A stretch of 33,640 nucleotides of DNA from NCBI GenBank assembly GCA_009693335.1, contig SHXK01000011.1, positions 1 to 33,640 of the forward strand, read 5' to 3'. The stretch comes from Betaproteobacteria bacterium (GTDB lineage Bacteria > Pseudomonadota > Gammaproteobacteria > Burkholderiales > SG8-39). Both the position numbers and the translations under genes were made by a program. Positions 9,787-18,118 of this stretch are shown piece by piece (the first letter of the stretch is position 1; every line of letters begins with the position of its first letter). The notes beneath the pieces are model-generated. The model saw only the letters and a list, made by a program, of their open reading frames with translations. It did not search any database and was not told the DNA's origin.

Positions 9787-10271
9787 AGCCTCTGGTGGGT
9801 ATCGTGATGGGCTCGACCTCCGATTGGGAGACCATGAAGGCCTCGGCGAAGGTGCTGGAGGAGTTCGGCGTGCCCTATGAAGCGAAAGCCCTGTCCGCGC
9901 ACCGTTCGCCGAAAGCGGTCGTCGCCTGGACCGAGGGCGCAGCGAAGAACGGCATGCAGGCGATCATCGCAGCGGCAGGCGGTGCTGCGCACCTGGCTGG
10001 TGTGGTGGCGGCGCATACGACGCTGCCGGTGCTGGGCGTGCCGATGCCCTCGAAGCACTTGAAGGGGATCGATTCGCTTCTCTCCACGGTGCAGATGCCA
10101 CGGGGCATCCCGGTCGCGACCTTCGCCATCGGCGAGGCGGGTGCGGCGAACGCCGCGCTTTTCGCGGTCGCCTTGCTGGCGCTCTCGGATAAGGCGATGG
10201 CCAACAAGCTGGACAAGTTCCGCCGCAAGCAGACCGCAGCGGTGCTCAAGGTCGCCCCGCTGAAATTGTAA
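9783..10271 (+). CDS. purE: 5-(carboxyamino)imidazole ribonucleotide mutase
   Basis: [70 protein letters not shown]. Confidence 0.94.
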   Translation: MKPLVGIVMGSTSDWETMKASAKVLEEFGVPYEAKALSAHRSPKAVVAWTEGAAKNGMQAIIAAAGGAAHLAGVVAAHTTLPVLGVPMPSKHLKGIDSLLSTVQMPRGIPVATFAIGEAGAANAALFAVALLALSDKAMANKLDKFRRKQTAAVLKVAPLKL

Positions 10272-10281
10272 GACCCCTGCC

Positions 10282-11217
10282 TTGAACCCCGAGGTCCGCC
10301 GTGCGGCCGAGATTCTCCGCGCTGGCGGCTTGGTCGCTTTTCCCACCGAGACCGTCTATGGACTGGGCGCGGATGCGTCCAACGCCGCAGCGGTGGCGCG
10401 CTTGTATGCGAGCAAAGGGCGGCCCGCCGAGCATCCGGTGATCGTGCACTTCGCCGATGCCGAGCGCGCTTTCGAGTGGGTGCGGGAGATGCCGGAGGCG
10501 GCGAAAAAACTGGCGGCGCGCTTCTGGCCCGGCCCGCTGACCATGATCCTGAAGCGTTCGGCAAAGGCGCAGGACTTCGTCACCGGCGGGCAGGACAGCG
10601 TCGGCCTGCGGGTGCCCTCTCATCCGGTAGCTCAGGACTTGCTGCGTGAATTTGGCGGTGGGGTGGCGGCGCCCTCCGCAAACCTGTTCGGCAAGCTGAG
10701 CCCAACGGCGGCGCATCACGTGCTCGAAGACCTCTCCGGCCGCATCGATTTGATTCTGGATGGCGGCGCTAGCGAGGTCGGTATTGAATCCACCATTGTG
10801 GATCTTTCGGGCGGAAGTGCGGTATTGCTGAGGCCGGGAGGTATTACAAAGGCCCAGCTGGCAGAGGTGCTGAATGCAAAAATCGAAGAAAAAAAAGCCC
10901 AATCCCCTCGCCACTCCGGAGGGCTGGTGCGCCATTACGCGCCGAGGACGCCCGCGCGGCTGGTGTCGGCGCACGGCCTCGATGCCGAGATCGCCAAGCT
11001 CAAGGATCGAGTAGCGGTGCTGGCGTTTTCGCGGCCCGACGAGCGCGTCGAATACTGGATCCGAATGCCAAGCGAGCCGCGCGCTTACGCGCAGAGACTG
11101 TACGCCGCGCTGCGCGAACTGGACCGCGCGCAGTGTGAAACGATCCTCATCGAATCGCCGCCGGAGGGCGTTGAATGGGCCGCAGTAAAAGACCGGCTTA
11201 CCCGCGCCACGGGATGA
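10282..11217 (+). CDS. L-threonylcarbamoyladenylate synthase (Sua5/YciO/YrdC family with Sua5 C-terminal domain)
   Basis: GGLVAFPTETVYGLGADA, KGRPAEHPVIVHF, FWPGPLTMIL, C-terminal GGLVRHYAPRTP linker; 311 aa. Confidence 0.92.
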   Translation: MNPEVRRAAEILRAGGLVAFPTETVYGLGADASNAAAVARLYASKGRPAEHPVIVHFADAERAFEWVREMPEAAKKLAARFWPGPLTMILKRSAKAQDFVTGGQDSVGLRVPSHPVAQDLLREFGGGVAAPSANLFGKLSPTAAHHVLEDLSGRIDLILDGGASEVGIESTIVDLSGGSAVLLRPGGITKAQLAEVLNAKIEEKKAQSPRHSGGLVRHYAPRTPARLVSAHGLDAEIAKLKDRVAVLAFSRPDERVEYWIRMPSEPRAYAQRLYAALRELDRAQCETILIESPPEGVEWAAVKDRLTRATG

Positions 11218-11245
11218 GCAGGAACGCACTCGTGCGTTAGACTTT
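11218..11245 (-). repeat. palindromic repeat element, locus 1 (GTCTAACGCA-CGAG-TGCGTTCCTGC, minus orientation)
   Basis: Reverse complement reads AAGTCTAACGCACGAGTGCGTTCCTGCTCA. 6-bp stem and tetraloop; the TAA is the phoD-like stop codon (11237-11239). Confidence 0.75.
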
Positions 11246-12796
11246 CTGAGGGCCTGCCTTGCCGTCCTCGACCACGAAACTGGCGAGGGTGCTGCACGCC
11301 GCGTCAGGCTTGGCCACTGACGCCATTGCGCGCAGATCGGCGCGCATCTGTGTCGTCGTGACTTCGACGCGCACGTAGCCGCGGGCACGGCTGTCCACCA
11401 GCTTCATGTGCGGGTTGTCGAGCAGGAAGGCGTTCAGTCGCTCCTGCGCCCAGGCCTGCGAGGTGATGGAAGTGCTGACGAATTCGCTCGCCACCACCGG
11501 CGAAGCAGGATCGTCGAAATCGAGCTTGAGATCGCTGACGTTGAAGGAGTGGACATCACCGCCGATGACCACCGGATTGCAAATTTTCCGCTGATGCACA
11601 AACTCCAGCAGGCGCTGGCGGGCGGCCGGATAACCGTCCCAGCCATCGGTCCAGGCGCTGCGCCCGGGCCCTGGCTTCTGGTCGAACTGCGCCATGGGTG
11701 TTTGCTGGGCGAGCACCTGCCAGCGCGCTGGCGATTTTTCGAGTGCGCCCTCGAGCCAGCGCTCTTGCGCCCGGCCGAGCATGCTGCGGCCGGGGTTGAA
11801 CAGCCGCGGACAGTGCTCGATGTCCACCGTGTTCGAGCCGCCGCGCCGTCCCGGCCGCGGGCAGGCGTGCCAGGAGCGGTACTGGCGATCGTCGAGCAGA
11901 CAGAAGCGCGCCAGCGTTCCCCAGTCGAACTCGGTGTAAATGCGCATCTCCGGACCCTTGGGCCGCATGCGTGAGGGCAACGGCATGTGCTCGTAGTAGG
12001 CGCGGTACGCGGCTGCGCGCCGCAGCAGGAAGCTCTCGCGGTCCATGCCGTCCTCGGGGCGATCGTCGGCGTAATCGTTGTCGACCTCGTGATCGTCCCA
12101 GGTCAGGAGCCATGGCATCGATCGATGCACTTCCTGCAGATCGGCATCGGTCTTGTAGAGCGCGTGCCGAATCCGGTATTCATCCAGGCCATAGGGTTCC
12201 GCAGCACCGTGTTTTCTGACATGCTCGCGGCCCCAACTGGTCTCGTAGATGTAGTCGCCGAGGAAGACGAGCAGGTCCGGGTCGTCTTTCACGATGTGGC
12301 GATAAGCGTTGAACCAGCCCTGCTCGTAGTGCTGGCAGGAAGCGAAGGCAAAGCGCAGGCGCGGGGAATCGGCGCTCAGCAGTGGCGCAGTGCGGGTTCG
12401 TCCGACCGGGCTCAGCGCGTCGCCGGCGATAAAACGGTAGAAGTACCAGCGCGCGGGCGCCAAGCCCGTCACCTCCGCGCGCGCCGAGTGCGCCCAGTCC
12501 TGCGTCAGGAATTCAGTGCCGCTGGCGACTACCTTCGCAAAGCGCTCGTCTTCGGCGACTTCCCAGCGCACCGGCACTGGCTCGGGCCCCAGGCCACCTC
12601 CCGGCGCCAGCGGTTTGGGCGCCAGCCTAGTCCAGAGCACGAATCCGTCCGGCCTTGGATAACCCGAAGCGACCCCGAGTGTGTAAGGGTAGGTATCGAA
12701 TCGAACTTTGTGATTGGTGGCGCGAGCTGGCGCCGCTTGCGAAACTCCCAGCGCGGCAAGGGCTTCCAGGAACCTGCGGCGGTCGAACATGCGCAT
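11237..12796 (-). CDS. alkaline phosphatase D (PhoD) family protein, Tat-exported
   Basis: Tat-like signal MRMFDRRRFLEALAALG; SGYPRPDGFVLWTRLAP, FASCQHYEQGWFNAYRHI, FLGDYIYE, TWDDHEVDNDYA, GGDVHSF. Start moved from ORF start 13090 to 12796. Confidence 0.9.
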   Translation of the reverse strand: MRMFDRRRFLEALAALGVSQAAPARATNHKVRFDTYPYTLGVASGYPRPDGFVLWTRLAPKPLAPGGGLGPEPVPVRWEVAEDERFAKVVASGTEFLTQDWAHSARAEVTGLAPARWYFYRFIAGDALSPVGRTRTAPLLSADSPRLRFAFASCQHYEQGWFNAYRHIVKDDPDLLVFLGDYIYETSWGREHVRKHGAAEPYGLDEYRIRHALYKTDADLQEVHRSMPWLLTWDDHEVDNDYADDRPEDGMDRESFLLRRAAAYRAYYEHMPLPSRMRPKGPEMRIYTEFDWGTLARFCLLDDRQYRSWHACPRPGRRGGSNTVDIEHCPRLFNPGRSMLGRAQERWLEGALEKSPARWQVLAQQTPMAQFDQKPGPGRSAWTDGWDGYPAARQRLLEFVHQRKICNPVVIGGDVHSFNVSDLKLDFDDPASPVVASEFVSTSITSQAWAQERLNAFLLDNPHMKLVDSRARGYVRVEVTTTQMRADLRAMASVAKPDAACSTLASFVVEDGKAGPQKV

Positions 12797-12838
12797 AGAA
12801 TAGCGGCTTCCACCAAGAAAAATTAGCGGAGCGCGTGA

Positions 12839-13120
12839 ATGATTCATTTTGTTGTGCATGAAGAGGGCGACGGCGTCGGTGTGGTCGTTGTCGAGGGCGT
12901 GAAAGCGGGTCAGGAACTGATCGGCTGGATCATGGAGGACGACAAAGAACTGCGGATCGCCGCCAAGAGCGACATCCCGATCGGCCACAAGCTGGCGCTC
13001 AAGGACTATCAGCCCGGCGACACGGTGATCAAGTACGGCGTCGACATCGGCAAGGTGGTGGCGCCCATCGCACGCGGCGAACATACCCACGTGCAGAACC
13101 TCAAAACGAAGCGGTGGTAA
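12839..13120 (+). CDS. UxaA-family hydro-lyase small (SAF-domain) subunit, SuyA/UxaA-N like
   Basis: 93 aa: [46 protein letters not shown], characteristic of altronate/galactarate dehydratase N-domains. Confidence 0.85.
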   Translation: MIHFVVHEEGDGVGVVVVEGVKAGQELIGWIMEDDKELRIAAKSDIPIGHKLALKDYQPGDTVIKYGVDIGKVVAPIARGEHTHVQNLKTKRW

Positions 13121-13124
13121 GAAA

Positions 13125-14294
13125 ATGGATCTGACAAAAGCAAGCTTCTGGGGCTACCAGCGCGAGAACGGACGCATTGGCGTGCGTAACCATGTGTTGA
13201 TCCTGCCGGTGGACGATCTGTCGAACGCCGCCGCCGAGGCAGTGGCGCACAACATCAAGGGCGCGATCGCCATTCCGCATCCCTACGGACGGTTGCAGTT
13301 TGGCGCTGACCTGGATCTGCATTTCCGCACCCTGATCGGCACTGGCTGCAATCCGAACGTCGCCGCAGTGGTGGTGATCTGCATCGAGGACGGCTGGGCG
13401 AAGAAAGTCGCCGACGGCATCAGCGCCACCGGTAAGCCGGTGTCCTGGTTCGGTATCGAACAGCACGGCGACCATGACACCATCCTGCGCGCCTCCAAGG
13501 CCGCCAGGGAATACGTGCAGTGGGCTTCCGAACTGCGCCGCGTAGAGCGCCCGCTGAAGGACCTGTGGGTGTCGACGAAATGTGGCGAGTCGGACACCAC
13601 TTCGGGTTGCGGCGCCAACCCGACCGTGGGCAACGCCTTCGACAAGCTTTATCCGCACCAGGTAACGCTGGCGTTTGGCGAAACCACCGAACTGACAGGC
13701 GGCGAGCACCTGGTGGCGGCGCGCTGCCGCAACGACGAAGTGCGCAAGAAATTCCAGTTCATGTTCGACCGTTACCAAGCGATCATCGACAAGCACAAGA
13801 CCAGCGACCTCTCAGATTCCCAGCCCACCAAGGGAAATATTGCCGGCGGCCTTACCACCATCGAGGAAAAAGCGCTCGGCAACATCCAGAAAATCGGCCG
13901 TAAGTGCATCGTCGATGGTGTGCTCGACAAGGCGGAAGTGCCGACCGGTCCGGGTCTTTGGTTCATGGACTCCTCCTCGGCGGCGGCGGAAATGGTGACG
14001 CTGTGCGCCGCCTCCGGCTACACGGTGCATTTCTTCCCGACGGGACAGGGCAACGTGATCGGCAACCCGATCCTGCCGGTGATCAAGCTGTGCGCCAACC
14101 CGCGCACCGTGCGCACCATGAGCGAACATGTCGACGTCGACGTATCCGGACTGCTGCGCAAAGAAATGACGCCCGATCAGGCGGGCGACCAGTTGCTGGA
14201 ATGCATGTTCCGCACTGCCAACGGCAGGCTCACTGCCGCCGAAGCGCTGGGGCACCGCGAGTTCGTGCTGACTAGGTTGTACGAAAGCGCTTGA
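13125..14294 (+). CDS. UxaA-family hydro-lyase large subunit (altronate/galactarate dehydratase or SuyB-like)
   Basis: [93 protein letters not shown]. Confidence 0.88.
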   Translation: MDLTKASFWGYQRENGRIGVRNHVLILPVDDLSNAAAEAVAHNIKGAIAIPHPYGRLQFGADLDLHFRTLIGTGCNPNVAAVVVICIEDGWAKKVADGISATGKPVSWFGIEQHGDHDTILRASKAAREYVQWASELRRVERPLKDLWVSTKCGESDTTSGCGANPTVGNAFDKLYPHQVTLAFGETTELTGGEHLVAARCRNDEVRKKFQFMFDRYQAIIDKHKTSDLSDSQPTKGNIAGGLTTIEEKALGNIQKIGRKCIVDGVLDKAEVPTGPGLWFMDSSSAAAEMVTLCAASGYTVHFFPTGQGNVIGNPILPVIKLCANPRTVRTMSEHVDVDVSGLLRKEMTPDQAGDQLLECMFRTANGRLTAAEALGHREFVLTRLYESA

Positions 14295-14303
14295 CGCTTT
14301 CGT
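14281..14303 (+). other. stem-loop spanning the stop codon of the UxaA-like gene
   Basis: ACGAAAGCG-CTTGA-CGCTTTCGT: perfect 9-bp stem with the TGA stop (14292-14294) in the loop; no U-tract. Confidence 0.65.
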
Positions 14304-14319
14304 TCTTGAACAGATCGGC

Positions 14320-15033
14320 TTGAATTTGATTCAGGTCCACGTCTGGCGAGGGGGTGCGAAAGGCGCTTTCCAGTCCTTCGAGGTGCCGCGCCACGCCAGC
14401 CAGACCGTGCTTGATGTGGTCACGCATATCCAGCGGACGCTCGATGCCACGCTCGCTTATCGCTACGCCTGCCGCGTCGGCATGTGCGGCTCCTGTGCGA
14501 TGACAGTGAATGGCGTCGCGCGTTGGACTTGTCGAACGCATGTGGACAAGGTCGTCAAAAACGATCAAATCGAAATTGCGCCGTTGCGCAATCTGCCGGT
14601 GATCCGCGATCTGGTTACCGACATGCGCGAGTTCTTCGACAAATGGGCGCGGGCCAAGGGTAGTTTCGAGAGTGACAGAACGCGCCAGGACGATTTCGCG
14701 GTGCTTCCCCCTGAGGACGAAAACAGAAAACAGGTGGATGCGGCGATCGAGTGCATCGGCTGCGGCGTGTGCTACAGCGCCTGCGACGTGGTTGCCTGGA
14801 ATCCGGATTACCTCGGACCCGCCGCGCTGAACCGCGCCTGGACGCTGGTCAAGGATGAAAGGGACACGGCGGGCGTGGCGCGGCTGCGCGCGATCGCCGG
14901 CGACGCCGGTTGTCATGCCTGCCATACGCACCTGAGTTGCACCGAGCGCTGCCCGAAGCAACTTTCGCCCACTGCCAGCATCGCTGGCTTGAAGCGCGCG
15001 GTCGCCCTGGCCGCGCTGCGGGGGGAGCTGTGA
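14320..15033 (+). CDS. succinate dehydrogenase/fumarate reductase iron-sulfur subunit-like
   Basis: CRVGMCGSCAMTVNG (2Fe-2S), CIGCGVCYSAC and CHTHLSCTERCPKQLSP (Fe-S clusters). Probable TTG start. Confidence 0.88.
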   Translation: MNLIQVHVWRGGAKGAFQSFEVPRHASQTVLDVVTHIQRTLDATLAYRYACRVGMCGSCAMTVNGVARWTCRTHVDKVVKNDQIEIAPLRNLPVIRDLVTDMREFFDKWARAKGSFESDRTRQDDFAVLPPEDENRKQVDAAIECIGCGVCYSACDVVAWNPDYLGPAALNRAWTLVKDERDTAGVARLRAIAGDAGCHACHTHLSCTERCPKQLSPTASIAGLKRAVALAALRGEL

Positions 15034-15368
15034 GCACCCGGGCGCAAACCCTGCTGTGGATGGCGCAACGCGTGAGCGCGGCGGTGCTGGCGCTGTGCGT
15101 GGTGGTGCACCTGGCGACCATGATCTACGCGGTGCGCGGCGGCCTCACGGCGGTGGAGATCCTTGCCCGTACCCGAGGCAGCATCGCCTGGTTGTTGTTC
15201 TATATGCTGTTCGTGCTGGCTACCGTGGTGCACCTGCCTATCGGCCTGCGCGCAGTGCTGGGTGAATGGCTGGGTTGGCGCAGCCCGTCGCGGGACGCAG
15301 CCCTGTTGCTATTTGCCGCAGTCCTCGCCTGGATCGGTATGCGGGCCGTGCTTGGAGTCTTTCTTTGA
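15030..15368 (+). CDS. SdhC/FrdC-like membrane anchor subunit
   Basis: GTG start overlapping upstream stop. ~112 aa, three TM segments, LLWMAQRVSAAVLALCVVVHL and TVVHLPIGLR His-containing helices. Confidence 0.75.
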   Translation: MSTRAQTLLWMAQRVSAAVLALCVVVHLATMIYAVRGGLTAVEILARTRGSIAWLLFYMLFVLATVVHLPIGLRAVLGEWLGWRSPSRDAALLLFAAVLAWIGMRAVLGVFL

Positions 15369-16633
15369 AAGCATGGCAAGAAATGAAAGAAGGCAAAACA
15401 GCGGCCCTGGTCCATCGCCTCTCCGGGATCATGCTGGCGTTGTTCCTGCCGCTGCATTTCTGGGCCTTGAGTCAGGCCCTGCAGGGCGAAGCGAGACTAG
15501 AATCGTTTCTGCGCTGGACCGATCAGCCGCTGGTCAAGGCGAGCGAGTGGGCCATTGTGTTGTTGCTGGCAGTGCATCTAACGGGAGGCATCAGGATTCT
15601 CATGATCGAATTTCTCGCATGGCGTGATTGGCAGAAAAATCTGGCTGCAAGCGCGGCCGCCGTGGCTCTGGCGATCGGGCTCTTGTTCGCTCTCGCCAGC
15701 ACTGCGCAAGCGCAGTCAAGTACCGCGCAAGCGCAGAGCTGGCCGCAGAAGTCGGTGCGCTTTATCGTGCCGTTCCCGCCCGGCGGCGCCACCGACATCG
15801 CGGCGCGGCTGCTCGGCCAGAAGCTCACCGAGGGCTGGGGGCAGACCGTGGTGGTCGAGAACCGCGGCGGCGCGAGCGGCGGTGTCGGCGCGGCCGAAGC
15901 GGCGCGCGCAGCACCCGATGGCTACACCTTCTTTTTTCCCTCCGGTTCGGTGATGACCGCCAACCAGCACATCTACGCGAAGATGGCCTACAACCCGGAG
16001 AAGGATTTCGTTCCAGTCACCAACGTGGTGAGCGGCCCCCAAGTGCTGACCGTGCCGGCAAATTCGCCCTTCAAGACCGTGAAAGAGCTGATTGAATCGG
16101 GCAGGGCACATCCGGGCAAGCTCCTTTTCGGTCACGCCGGCATCGGCTCGCAGACCCACCTCGCGGCGGAGAATTTCGTGTACCAGGCGAAGCTCGATGC
16201 AGTCGCGGTGCCCTACCGGGGTGAGGCCCCCGGGCTGGCGGCGCTGGTCGGCGGCGAGACCCATTTCTTCGTCGGCAACGTGGCGGGCTCGATCGGCTTC
16301 ATCAAGGGGGGGCGCTTGCGCGCGCTGGGGGTGACGAGCAGGACAGAGGCGCCGCAGCTGCCTGGTGTGCCGCCGATCGCGGAAGCGGTGCCGGGATTTG
16401 AAAACGCTGGCTGGTTCGGCATCGTCGCGCCGCGCGGCACGCCGAAGGAGATTATCGACAAGGTTTACCGGGACACTAAGACGGCGCTACAGGACCCGGT
16501 GATGAAAGACAAGCTCTTCGCGCAGGGGTTGGCGCCCGTCGGCAATACGCCCGAGGAGATGGGCCGGGCCATGAAGGAGGAGACGGCGCTGTGGGCGCGC
16601 GTCGTCAAGGAACGCAAGATCAAGGTCGAGTGA
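15365..16633 (+). CDS. fusion: SdhD/FrdD-like membrane anchor + Bug-family substrate-binding protein
   Basis: One uninterrupted frame. ALVHRLSGIMLALFLPLHFWALSQAL...WAIVLLLAVHLTGGIRILMIEF (anchor) runs into NLAASAAAVALAIGLLFALASTAQAQSSTAQAQSWPQKSVRFIVPFPPGGATDIAARLLG (Bug). TTG 15365 or ATG 15383 start; internal in-frame ATG at 15602. Confidence 0.8.
   Translation: MKAWQEMKEGKTAALVHRLSGIMLALFLPLHFWALSQALQGEARLESFLRWTDQPLVKASEWAIVLLLAVHLTGGIRILMIEFLAWRDWQKNLAASAAAVALAIGLLFALASTAQAQSSTAQAQSWPQKSVRFIVPFPPGGATDIAARLLGQKLTEGWGQTVVVENRGGASGGVGAAEAARAAPDGYTFFFPSGSVMTANQHIYAKMAYNPEKDFVPVTNVVSGPQVLTVPANSPFKTVKELIESGRAHPGKLLFGHAGIGSQTHLAAENFVYQAKLDAVAVPYRGEAPGLAALVGGETHFFVGNVAGSIGFIKGGRLRALGVTSRTEAPQLPGVPPIAEAVPGFENAGWFGIVAPRGTPKEIIDKVYRDTKTALQDPVMKDKLFAQGLAPVGNTPEEMGRAMKEETALWARVVKERKIKVE
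15698..15739 (+). repeat. 21-bp in-frame tandem duplication (STAQAQS x2)
   Basis: AGCACTGCGCAAGCGCAGTCA / AGTACCGCGCAAGCGCAGAGC, encoding STAQAQS-STAQAQS at the predicted signal-peptidase region. Confidence 0.85.
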
Positions 16634-17505
16634 AAGTCGATCTGCAGCAGGTCGAGGAAGCAGCCAAGGAGCTCTACATCCGGGCGCTGAAGCTGCTGCC
16701 GCCCGACATCAAGCAGGGTTTCGACAGGCTCGCGGCGACCGAGTCGGAGGTGGGTGCCAAGCGCATGCTCGGCGCCATGATAAAGAACATCAAGGTGGCC
16801 GAAGACACCGCCAACCTTCTTTGCCAGGACACAGGCATCCCGATCTACAACGTGCGCATCGGCCGCGGCGTCGAGGTGGACGGTTTTGGCCTGAAGGAAG
16901 CGATCCGGCGCGGCTGCGCGCGCTCGACGCGCGAGTATTCGTTCCGTTCCTCGATCGTCCATCCGACCACCCGCATCAACGAGCAGACCTCCACCGGACG
17001 CGGGGTGCCGATCATACACATCGATTTTTCAGATCAGAACGATCTCCTCGAGATCCAGATGATTCCCAAGGGCTCCGGCTCGGAGAACAATTCCTGGCTG
17101 AAAATGGCGATCCCCGCCGAGGGCGTCGATGCGATCAAGACTTTCGTCGTCGATTGCGTGCTGGCAGCGGGTGGTAAAACCTGCCCACCGACCATCGTCG
17201 GCGTCGGGGTCGGCGGCACCGCGGATCTGTGCGTACATTTGGCCAAGACCGCGGCGACGCGCGCACTCGGCTCGCGCTGCGAGGATCCCGAGGGCGCGAA
17301 GCTGGAGGAGGCGCTGACACGCGCGGTCAACATGCTGGGCGTCGGTCCGCAGGGACTGGGCGGGGATTCGACCGCTTTCGCCGTGCAGGTCGAAACCGCC
17401 GCCACGCATATCACCATGAACCCGGTGGCGGTAAATATGCAGTGCCATTCGGCGCGCCGTGCGCGCGCGACCTTCCGGCCCGACGGCATCGAGTACGGTT
17501 ACTGA
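16630..17505 (+). CDS. class I fumarase / L(+)-tartrate dehydratase alpha subunit-like
   Basis: NLLCQDTGIPIYNVRIG, TPPT-type CPPTIVGVGVGGT, GPQGLGGDSTAFAVQVETAATHITMNPVAVNMQCHSARRA. GTG start overlapping upstream stop. Confidence 0.9.
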   Translation: MKVDLQQVEEAAKELYIRALKLLPPDIKQGFDRLAATESEVGAKRMLGAMIKNIKVAEDTANLLCQDTGIPIYNVRIGRGVEVDGFGLKEAIRRGCARSTREYSFRSSIVHPTTRINEQTSTGRGVPIIHIDFSDQNDLLEIQMIPKGSGSENNSWLKMAIPAEGVDAIKTFVVDCVLAAGGKTCPPTIVGVGVGGTADLCVHLAKTAATRALGSRCEDPEGAKLEEALTRAVNMLGVGPQGLGGDSTAFAVQVETAATHITMNPVAVNMQCHSARRARATFRPDGIEYGY

Positions 17506-17506
17506 G

Positions 17507-18118
17507 ATGGCGCATTACACCCTCAGGGCGCCGTTCACCGAAGCGCAGGTGCGTGCGCTGCGGGTCAACGACAGCGTGACGCTGGAGGGAACGCTCTACG
17601 GCATCCGCGACGCGACGCAGATACACCTGTTCGACCACGGGCGCAAAACACGTTTCGATCTCTCGGGCCAGGCGGTCATCCATACCGCGCCTAATGTGAA
17701 GAAGGTCGAAAAAAGCGCGCTGCATCCCGTGGGCTATGCTCCGGTGTGCGTGGGCACCACCACCAGCGATCGTATGGAGCGCTTCACCCGACCGCTGATG
17801 GTCCAGTACGGAGTGCGCTTGGTCATTGGCAAGGGCGGCTTGCGTGACGATTCCCTCAAAGCCCTGCATGAAATGGGCGGAGCCTACCTGGCGATCATCG
17901 GCGGGGCGGCCGCGCTGGAGACCACTTGGGTCGAGGCAATCGAGGACGTGGACCTGGACGACCTGCACCCGGAATCGCTGTGGAAGTTTCGCGTCAGAGG
18001 CTTCGGGCTGCTGCTGGTGGCGATGGACAGCCACGGCGGCAGCCTCTACGCGCAAGTGAATAGCAGCGCCCAAGGGCGTCGCGCCAGGGCGCTCGAGAGC
18101 CTCGGCGTGAAGGTCTAA
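17507..18118 (+). CDS. class I fumarase / L(+)-tartrate dehydratase beta subunit-like
   Basis: VTLEGTLYGIRDATQIHLF, GPTTS-like VGTTTSDRMERFT, IGKGGLRDDSLKALHEMGGAYLAIIGGAAAL. Confidence 0.9.
   Translation: MAHYTLRAPFTEAQVRALRVNDSVTLEGTLYGIRDATQIHLFDHGRKTRFDLSGQAVIHTAPNVKKVEKSALHPVGYAPVCVGTTTSDRMERFTRPLMVQYGVRLVIGKGGLRDDSLKALHEMGGAYLAIIGGAAALETTWVEAIEDVDLDDLHPESLWKFRVRGFGLLLVAMDSHGGSLYAQVNSSAQGRRARALESLGVKV

Noticed and set aside
10246-11388. 380-aa minus-strand ORF over sua5
   Set aside because: Antisense shadow; Sua5-family motifs on the plus strand are convincing.
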